Source: Streptomyces sp. YS415 (GTDB taxonomy: Bacteria; Actinomycetota; Actinomycetes; Streptomycetales; Streptomycetaceae). Taken from it: a DNA stretch of 64,000 bases. The stretch lies in assembly GCF_023544665.1 (NCBI RefSeq), contig NZ_JAMJFL010000016.1, positions 98,447 through 162,446 on the forward strand, read 5' to 3'. The translations under genes were made by a program, and so were the position numbers. The first letter of the stretch is position 1. Each line of letters starts with the position of its first letter. The notes under the pieces were generated by a model. That model worked only from the letters and a program-made list of their open reading frames with translations. It searched no databases and was not told the DNA's origin. This document shows, piece after piece, positions 59,101 through 64,000 of the stretch.

Positions 59101-62100
59101 CGAGATCCTCGGCGCCGTTCCGCGCCAGCCAGCGCGCGATGTGCGCGCCGAGGCCGCCGGTGCCGCCGGTGATCAGGACCGTGCCGCCGGGCTTCCACTC
59201 GGTACCGGACCGGGAGCCGGTGGTGGCGGCGCGGGCGAGGCGGCGCAGGAAGGTTCCGGAGGCGCGGACGGCGCACTCGTCCTCGCCGTCGGTGCCGGCC
59301 AGGACGGCGGCGAGGCGGGACGCGGCCCGCTCGTCGGCCTCGGCCGGGAGGTCGACCAGGCCGCCCCAGAGCGAGGGGTGCTCCAGACCGAAGACCCGGC
59401 CGAGGCCCCAGACCTGTGCGAGGGCGGGGTCGGTGATCCGCTCGTCGGGGGTGACGGCGACGGCCCCTCGGGTGACGCACCACAGCGGGGCGTCGAGACC
59501 GGCGGCCACGTGCGCCTGGAGCAGGGTGAGGGTGGCACCGAGCCCGTGGGCGCCGGGGAGGAGGGAGAGCACTCCGGAGGCGCCCTGGGGGGTGGCGTCC
59601 CGCAGCAGCCCGGCCACGTGCTCGGCGCCCAGTTCCAAGGCACCCGCTTCGAGGCGGAGTTCGACGACATCGGCGCCCAGGGCGCGCAGGGCGTCGGACA
59701 GGCGGGGCCATGTCGTGTCGGACGTACCGTCGTCGGCCGGGAGTACGGCGAGCCAGGTGCCGTCGAGGCGGCCGGAGCCGAGGACCGTGACGGGCTTCCA
59801 CACCGTCCGGTAGCGCCAGGCATCCAGGGTGGACCGGTCCCGCTCGCCGCGCCGCCAGGAGGCGAGGGCGGGCAGCAGCGCGTCGAGGCCGGGGGCGCCG
59901 TCGCCGGTGCCGGTGTCGAGGTCCAGGGCGGCGGCGAGACCCGTCGCATCCTGGTTCTCGACCAGTTCCCAGAACCGGGCGTCCACGGCGTCGGCCTTGG
60001 TGGTCCCGGTGCGGGCGGACTCCAGCCAGAACCGGGAGCGCTGGAACGGATAGGTGGGCAACTCCACGCGGCGGGCGGCGCCGCCTTCGTGGAGCGCGGT
60101 CCAGTCGACGGTCCCACCGTGGACGTACAGGCGGGCGAGGGCGCGCAGCAGCGTGTGCGGTTCCGGCTGGTCCTTGCGCAGGGCGGAGAGCAGCAGCGCG
60201 GGGGGTACGGCGCCTGTCGCGGGCTCGTGGACGGCGGGGGAGGCCGACTCATGCGCGGCGGACTCGTGCACGCCGGGCTGGTGGGCGGCTGACGCATGCG
60301 CGGCGGACTCCCCCGCGCCGGGCTCGTTGAGGCACTCGTCGGCCATGGCCGTCAGCACCCCGTCGGGGCCCAGTTCCAGGAAGGTGGTCACGCCCTGGTC
60401 GCGCAGCCAGCGCACACCGTCGCGGAAGCGGACGGCCTCGCGAACGTGCCGGACCCAGTACGCGGCGGTGCCCAGCTCGCCCGGCGCCGCGCCCGCGCCG
60501 GTGACGTTGGAGACGACCGGGATGCGGGGCTCGGCGTACTCCAATCCGGCGGCGACGGTCCCGAACTCCGCGAGCATGCCGTCCATGTGCGGGGAGTGGA
60601 AGGCGTGGCTGACCCGCAGGTACGTGGTCTTGCGGCCCCGCTCGCGCCAGAGGGCGTCGAGTTCGGCGACGGCCTCCCGGTCCCCGGCGATCACCACGGA
60701 CGCCGGGCCGTTGACGGCGGCCACGCTCACGACGGCCTCGCGTCCGGCCAGCGTCTCGCGGACCTCGTCCTCGCCCGCCCGCACGGACAGCATGGCCCCG
60801 CCCTCCGGCATCGCCTGCATCAGCCGTCCGCGCGCCGTGACCAGCGCGGCGGCGTCGGGCAGCGAGAGGACCCCGGCGACATGGGCGGCGGCCAGCTCGC
60901 CGATGGAGTGCCCGGCCACGTAGTCGGGGCGCACGCCCCACTGCTCGACCAGCCGGTAGAGAGCCACCTCGACGGCGAACAGGGCAGGCTGCGCCCAGCC
61001 GGTACGGTCCAGCAGCGCCGCCTCCGCGCTGCCCGGCTCCGCGAACAGCACCTCACGCAGTGGCCGTTCGAGGTGGGCGTCCAGCGCCTCGCACACGGTG
61101 TCGAGGGCCCGCGCGAACGCCGGATAGGCGGCGTACAACTCCCGTCCCATACCGGCGCGTTGGCTGCCCTGCCCGGTGAACAGGACGGCGACGGCACCGT
61201 CGGACCCGGCGACACCGGTGACGGCCTCGGGCGCACGGCCCCCCGCGGCGACGGCCGCGAGCCCCCGGCCGAAGCCGGCACTGTCGTCGGCGAGGACGAC
61301 GGCCCGGTGATCGAGGGCGGCCCGGGTCGCGGCGAGCGACAGCGCGATGCCGTCGGCGGGCAGCCCGGGCCGGTCGGCGACGAAGGCGGCGAGCCGGTCG
61401 GCCTGGGCCCGCAGGGCGCCTTCCGTACGGCCGGAGAACACCCACGGGACCGTGCCGGGGGACCCGGTGGCCGGGGCCGTCGTCTCGGCGGGCTCCGGGG
61501 CCTGCTCCAGGATGACGTGCGCGTTGGTGCCGCTGATGCCGAAGGAGGAGACCCCGGCGCGGCGCGGACGGCCGTCCGCCGGCCACTCCCGCTCCTCGGT
61601 CAGCAGCCGTACCCCGCCCGCCGTCCAGTCGACATGCGGCGTCGGCTCGTCGGCGTGCAGTGTCTTGGGCAGTACGCCCGCCCGCATCGCCATCACCATT
61701 TTGATGACGCCCGCGACACCGGCCGCGGCCTGGGTGTGCCCGATGTTGGACTTCACCGACCCCAGCCACAACGGCCGTGCAGCGTCACGCCCTTGCCCGT
61801 ACGTGGCCAGCAGGGCGTCGGCCTCGATGGGGTCTCCGAGCGCGGTGCCCGTGCCGTGCGCCTCCAGGGCGTCGACGTCGGCCGGGGTCAGCCCGGCGCC
61901 CGCGAGGGCCTGCCGTATGACGCGTTGCTGGGACGGACCGTTGGGCGCCGTGAGGCCGTTGGACGCACCGTCCTGGTTGACGGCGGAACCCCGTACCACC
62001 GCCAGCACCTGGTGGCCGTTGCGGACCGCGTCCGACAGCCGCTCGACCACGAGCAGACCGACGCCCTCGGACCAGGCGGTGCCGTCCGCGGCGGCCGAGA

Positions 62101-64000
62101 ACGCCTTGCAGCGGCCGTCCGCGGCGAGTCCGCGCTGCCGACTGAACTCCACGAACATGTACGGCGACGGCATCACGGCGACGCCGCCCGCGAGGGCGAG
62201 GTCGCATTCGCCGTTGCGCAGCGACTGCGCGGCGAGGTGGAGCGCCACCAGCGCCGACGAGCAGGCCGTGTCGACGGTGACGGCCGGGCCCTCAAGCCCG
62301 AAGGTGTAGGCGAGCCGGCCGGAGGCGACGCTGGAGGTGTTGCCGATGCCGAGGAAGCCCTCGACATCGTCGGGCACCTCGTCCAGCCGGGCCGCGTAGT
62401 CGGTGGCGACCACACCGGCGAACACACCGGTCCTGCTGCCGCGCAGCGAGGTCGGCGCGAGCCCCGCCCGCTCGAAGGCCTCCCACGTCGTCTCCAGCAG
62501 CAACCGCTGCTGCGGGTCCATCGCCAGTGCCTCGCGCGGCGAGATCCCGAACAGATCGGGGTCGAACTCGGCCGCGTCGTAGAGGAATCCGCCCTGCCGG
62601 GTGTAGGCGGTGCCGGGATGCGCGGGGTCGGGGTGGTAGAGCCCGTCCAGATCCCATCCGCGGTCGGCGGGGAATGCGCCGATGGTGTCGACGCCCTCGG
62701 CGACCAGCCGCCACAACTCCTCGGGCGAGGCCACACCGCCGGGGAAGCGACAGGCGATGCCGACGATCGCGATCGGCTCGTCCGTCCCCGCCACGGTGGC
62801 CGGCACGGCCGCAACAGGTGGTGTCCGCGTCTCGTCGGCAGCGTGGAACAGCGCCTCGTGCAGATGGGCGGCGAGCGCGGTGGGCGTCGGATGGTCGAAG
62901 ACGATCGCGGTGGGCAGCCGCAGCCCGGTCGCCGTGCCGAGGCGGTTGCGCAGTTCGACGGCCGTCAGCGAGTCGAAGCCCTGCTCCTTGAAGGAGCGCT
63001 CGGCGTCGACGGACTGCCCGGAGGTATGGCCGAGGACGGCGGCGACGTTCCGGCGCACCAGCTCCACCAGATGCCGCTCCCGCTCGGCCCGGCCGAGCCC
63101 GGCCAGCCGCTCGGCGAGCGCCGCCCCCGCGTCCCGGGCCCCGGCGGTGGTGTCGGCGGTGCGGCGGGTGGTCGCGGGGCGGACGAGTCCGCGCAGTACG
63201 GCCGGCACGGTGTCGGCGCCGCGCAGGCCGGCGAGGTCGAGGCGGGCGGGGACGAGTGCGGGCTCGGGGGATGCGAGGGCCCGGTCCAACAGGGCCAGCC
63301 CTTCCGCGGACGACATGGGAGCCAGCCCGCTACGGCTCAGCCGGCGCCGATCCGCCCGGTCCAGCTCGCCCGTCATGGCACTGGCCTGCTCCCACAGGCC
63401 CCAGGCGAGGGAGGTCGCGGGCAGGCCCTGCGCGCGGCGGTGATGGGCGAGGGCGTCGAGGAAGGTGTTGGCGGCTGCGTAATTCGCCTGACCGGCACCG
63501 CCGAAGACGCCGGAGGCGGAGGAGTACAGCGCGAAGAAGGCCAGGTCCGCATCTTGGGTGAGCTCGTGCAGATGCAAGGCGGCCTGGGCCTTGGGCCGCC
63601 AGACCGTGGCCAGCTGCTCGGATGTGAGCGAGGTGACCAGCCCGTCGGCGAGGACACCGGCCGCATGCACCACACCGGTGAGCGTACGGCCCTCCAGCAG
63701 GGCGGCGAGCTGATCACGGTCGGCGGCGTCACAAGCGACGACGGTCGCGGTCGCACCCAACTCATGTAGTTCTGCGACGAGTTCTCGCGCGCCCGGCGCA
63801 TCCAGGCCCGTGCGGCTGGTCAGCAGCAGGTTCCGTACCCCGTACTCAGCGACCAAGTGGCGGGCCAGGAGCGAGCCGAGGGTGCCGGTACCGCCGGTGA
63901 TCAGCACGGTGCCGTCCGGGTCCACCGGCACCGGCATGGTCAGAGCGACCTTGCCGACATGCCGGGCCTGGCTGATGAACCGGAAGGCTTCGGGAGCCCT
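53171..64000 (-). CDS. PKS-A (5' part outside window): [ER]-KR-ACP, KS-AT(mal)-KR-ACP, KS-AT(mmal)-KR-ACP
   Basis: The visible 3609 residues are the C-terminal part of a PKS of at least three modules. Residue numbers count from the window edge. Cut module: the end of an ER (RAPEAFRFISQARHVGK), KR (Tyr174, LAD loop) and ACP (Ser344), so at least full reduction. Middle module: KS (Cys580, ACSSA), AT (Ser1032 GHSIGE, HAFH 1132, malonyl), KR (Tyr1753 in WGSGRQAGY, A1-type), ACP (Ser1921), giving C20/C21 with a hydroxyl. Last module: KS (Cys2153), AT (Ser2608, YASH 2709, methylmalonyl), KR (Tyr3305 in WGSGDHGAY, A2-type), ACP (Ser3482), giving a C18 methyl and C19 hydroxyl. No DH occurs in these two modules. 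The tail TADEMFALIDREFG is a docking end for PKS-B, whose start is 45 nt away. A loading module must lie upstream, outside the window. Confidence 0.94.
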   Translation of the reverse strand, partial: RAPEAFRFISQARHVGKVALTMPVPVDPDGTVLITGGTGTLGSLLARHLVAEYGVRNLLLTSRTGLDAPGARELVAELHELGATATVVACDAADRDQLAALLEGRTLTGVVHAAGVLADGLVTSLTSEQLATVWRPKAQAALHLHELTQDADLAFFALYSSASGVFGGAGQANYAAANTFLDALAHHRRAQGLPATSLAWGLWEQASAMTGELDRADRRRLSRSGLAPMSSAEGLALLDRALASPEPALVPARLDLAGLRGADTVPAVLRGLVRPATTRRTADTTAGARDAGAALAERLAGLGRAERERHLVELVRRNVAAVLGHTSGQSVDAERSFKEQGFDSLTAVELRNRLGTATGLRLPTAIVFDHPTPTALAAHLHEALFHAADETRTPPVAAVPATVAGTDEPIAIVGIACRFPGGVASPEELWRLVAEGVDTIGAFPADRGWDLDGLYHPDPAHPGTAYTRQGGFLYDAAEFDPDLFGISPREALAMDPQQRLLLETTWEAFERAGLAPTSLRGSRTGVFAGVVATDYAARLDEVPDDVEGFLGIGNTSSVASGRLAYTFGLEGPAVTVDTACSSALVALHLAAQSLRNGECDLALAGGVAVMPSPYMFVEFSRQRGLAADGRCKAFSAAADGTAWSEGVGLLVVERLSDAVRNGHQVLAVVRGSAVNQDGASNGLTAPNGPSQQRVIRQALAGAGLTPADVDALEAHGTGTALGDPIEADALLATYGQGRDAARPLWLGSVKSNIGHTQAAAGVAGVIKMVMAMRAGVLPKTLHADEPTPHVDWTAGGVRLLTEEREWPADGRPRRAGVSSFGISGTNAHVILEQAPEPAETTAPATGSPGTVPWVFSGRTEGALRAQADRLAAFVADRPGLPADGIALSLAATRAALDHRAVVLADDSAGFGRGLAAVAAGGRAPEAVTGVAGSDGAVAVLFTGQGSQRAGMGRELYAAYPAFARALDTVCEALDAHLERPLREVLFAEPGSAEAALLDRTGWAQPALFAVEVALYRLVEQWGVRPDYVAGHSIGELAAAHVAGVLSLPDAAALVTARGRLMQAMPEGGAMLSVRAGEDEVRETLAGREAVVSVAAVNGPASVVIAGDREAVAELDALWRERGRKTTYLRVSHAFHSPHMDGMLAEFGTVAAGLEYAEPRIPVVSNVTGAGAAPGELGTAAYWVRHVREAVRFRDGVRWLRDQGVTTFLELGPDGVLTAMADECLNEPGAGESAAHASAAHQPGVHESAAHESASPAVHEPATGAVPPALLLSALRKDQPEPHTLLRALARLYVHGGTVDWTALHEGGAARRVELPTYPFQRSRFWLESARTGTTKADAVDARFWELVENQDATGLAAALDLDTGTGDGAPGLDALLPALASWRRGERDRSTLDAWRYRTVWKPVTVLGSGRLDGTWLAVLPADDGTSDTTWPRLSDALRALGADVVELRLEAGALELGAEHVAGLLRDATPQGASGVLSLLPGAHGLGATLTLLQAHVAAGLDAPLWCVTRGAVAVTPDERITDPALAQVWGLGRVFGLEHPSLWGGLVDLPAEADERAASRLAAVLAGTDGEDECAVRASGTFLRRLARAATTGSRSGTEWKPGGTVLITGGTGGLGAHIARWLARNGAEDLVLTSRRGPDAPGAAELAAELTALGAQVSVVACDIADRDAVAGLLDTLPGRRPLSTVVHAAGIGHFTAVPELTQEELADVLAAKADGADHLDALLGDRDLDAFVLFSSIAGVWGSGRQAGYAAANAHLDALAQDRRARGLAATAVAWGAWADGGMADGEMTAHLERRGIRTMRPELAVAALQQALDRGDTTVTVADVDWERFVPAYTATRHRPLVSELPDAQPYLASPEGAPADAADSDLARKLAGLAPEEQEHLLTETVLTEVAAVLGHSGTANLQPARAFKDLGFDSLTAVELRDRLTTATGLRLPSTLIFDHPTPTALTAHLRGELLGATADATPAAPTTAAAPDEPIAIVGMACHYPGGVTSPEDLWRLVAGEGDAIGAFPADRGWDVDALYDPEGRRPGTSYVREGGFLHDVAGFDAEFFGISPREALAMDPQQRLLLELSWQALERAGLPPTGLHGSATGMFVGSNGQDYATLLGRAAEAVAGYQATGSAAAVVSGRVAYALGLEGPAVTVDTACSSSLVALHMAVQSLRTGECELALAAGVTIMSTPAPFVEFSRQRGLAADARCKPFAESADGTGWSEGAGVLVVERLSDAVRNGHQVLAVVRGSAINQDGASNGLTAPNGPSQQRVIRQALASAGLTPADVDAVEAHGTGTTLGDPIEAQALLATYGRARDAEQPLWLGSVKSNIGHTQAAAGVAGVIKMVMAMRAGVLPPSRHAGEPTSHVDWSDGTVALLDRAVPWTEGRTGPRRAGVSAFGMSGTNAHVILEEAPPGTASAHPVVVAGPAGLSGSPVLPLAVSARTAEALAAQAAQIADVVAAGTDPADTGWSLLTTRSALEHRAVVWGAEADQLTEALRALASGTASAHAVTGTAPDTGGGAVFVFPGQGAQWLGMGRGLLESSPVFATRISECQAALGPHVDWSLTDVLKGDDDAWMERVDMVQPVLWAVMVSLAAVWESFGVTPAAVIGHSQGEIAAAAVVGALSLEDAARVVALRSAAIRDELAGRGGMLSLATGHEQTAEWVSPYGERVSIAVYNGPDATVVAGDPEALDEIASAAEAAGVRARRVPVDYASHSAHVEDIKAKLLDVLAPVTPRASRIPVISTVAGGVLDTTSMDASYWYEGLRRPVRFTEAVQVALAHGYFRLIEVSAHPVLAMGVQAIAEAVEQPVTVVGTLRRDEDDSARFLASAAELWVNGTDIDWSAVYAGRPVARVDLPPYAFQHQRYWLEPSDDTAADTGRGGALDSAFWEAVESQDMDALSGALALNGRRDAWREVLPELASWRRRHRELSTVDGWRYKVAWKQQSDPAAPAALSGRWLHLTPEGPGDDWRTGLTGLLTERGADVVTVPVPVAGADRGLLARLLTEAVGAEGVTGVLSTLALADERPADGQPAVAEGVAATLALIQAVTDTGLSARVWCVTRGAVATGYGDEITHPVQAEVWGMGRVAALELPQQWGGLLDLPADLDDERVRRRIAAVLAQRDTIEHDQVAIRPAGLLARRMVPAPLPADAPVRDWKPRGTTLVTGGTGLLGGILARWLARNGAEHLVLTSRRGPDAPGAAELQAQLEELGAKVTIAACDVTDRAALASLIGGLDAAGDGIRAVFHTAVRYELGALADTTLDQYANVIDAKITGARMLAELLGDRELDAFVVYSSVAALWGSGDHGAYSAANAHLDAWAQGQRARGVPVTAVAWGIWDAVNEWDSQDAAERPVLNRRAQRQGLPLIDPELALTAFQQVLDHDEVNIAVADIDWERFTQLFTHARNTHFLDDLPGARLHLPTPAQTAPAPDAGTSELRARLRALPAGEQERELLELVRSQAAAVLGHSGPETIEPARVFRDLGFDSLTAVELRNRLGAATGLALPTTLVFEHPTATAVVALLREEMALDGDTPGSGDVLTELGRLEEALAAATPDTDTRLKLTRQLQTLLLRLNDDGTTGTTPTGTDTTDEGDLEAATADEMFALIDREFGTS
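60211..60327 (-). other. Low-complexity insertion in the malonyl AT of PKS-A
   Basis: About 33 residues rich in His, Ala, Ser and Glu, with the repeated element ESAAH (twice) and relatives such as VHESAAHES and AVHEPATG, interrupt the AT C-terminal part between MADECL and LLSALRKDQ. The malonyl ATs of PKS-B and PKS-D lack it at the same place. The DNA shows a matching short repeat (GAGTCCGCCGCGCAT twice). The frame is kept and the active-site Ser and HAFH lie outside it, so the AT is probably still active. Confidence 0.8.

Overview
The window is about 64 kb of very GC-rich DNA. Codon third positions are almost all G or C, starts are a mix of ATG and GTG, and a rare TTA codon is present. This fits a Streptomyces or closely related actinomycete. 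Nearly everything is one end of a type I modular polyketide synthase (PKS) cluster. Six PKS genes run on the minus strand, from the right edge of the window to about 4.2 kb.

Layout from left to right. (1) 1-2946 is an export cassette: a MarR/GbsR-type regulator cut by the window edge (minus strand), divergent from a two-gene ABC exporter (plus strand) of the polyketide-antibiotic exporter type. (2) 2947-3163 lies between convergent genes and holds a strong hairpin terminator and a 29-bp tandem repeat. (3) 3164-4087 is a short-chain dehydrogenase/reductase, the only visible tailoring-type enzyme. (4) 4194-64000 holds the PKS genes, called here PKS-A to PKS-F in order of transcription and inferred order of action. 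Gaps between them are 11-57 nt, so they probably form one very long operon whose promoter and loading module lie right of the window.

Visible assembly line. PKS-A ends with (ER)-KR-ACP of a cut module, then KS-AT(mal)-KR-ACP and KS-AT(mmal)-KR-ACP. PKS-B is KS-AT(mal)-DH-KR-ACP. PKS-C is two fully reducing methylmalonyl modules. PKS-D is KS-AT(mal)-KR-ACP, then KS-AT(mmal-like)-DH(degenerate)-KR(deleted)-ACP. PKS-E is two fully reducing methylmalonyl modules. PKS-F is one fully reducing methylmalonyl module plus a terminal thioesterase. Docking sequences at the protein ends agree with A>B>C>D>E>F, with a different docking class at C>D.

Reading the domains colinearly gives a carboxyl-end chain with methyls at C2, C4, C6, C8, C12, C14 and C18, a ketone at C9, hydroxyls at C11, C19 and C21, and a C16-C17 alkene. 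From C4 to C19 this is strikingly like ionomycin. The C2 methyl, the unbranched C20, the C11 alcohol and the integrated thioesterase do not match. I do not recognise the exact product. The most unusual parts are the broken, divergent second module of PKS-D, the near-identical module copies across the locus, and the repeat-flanked reductase.
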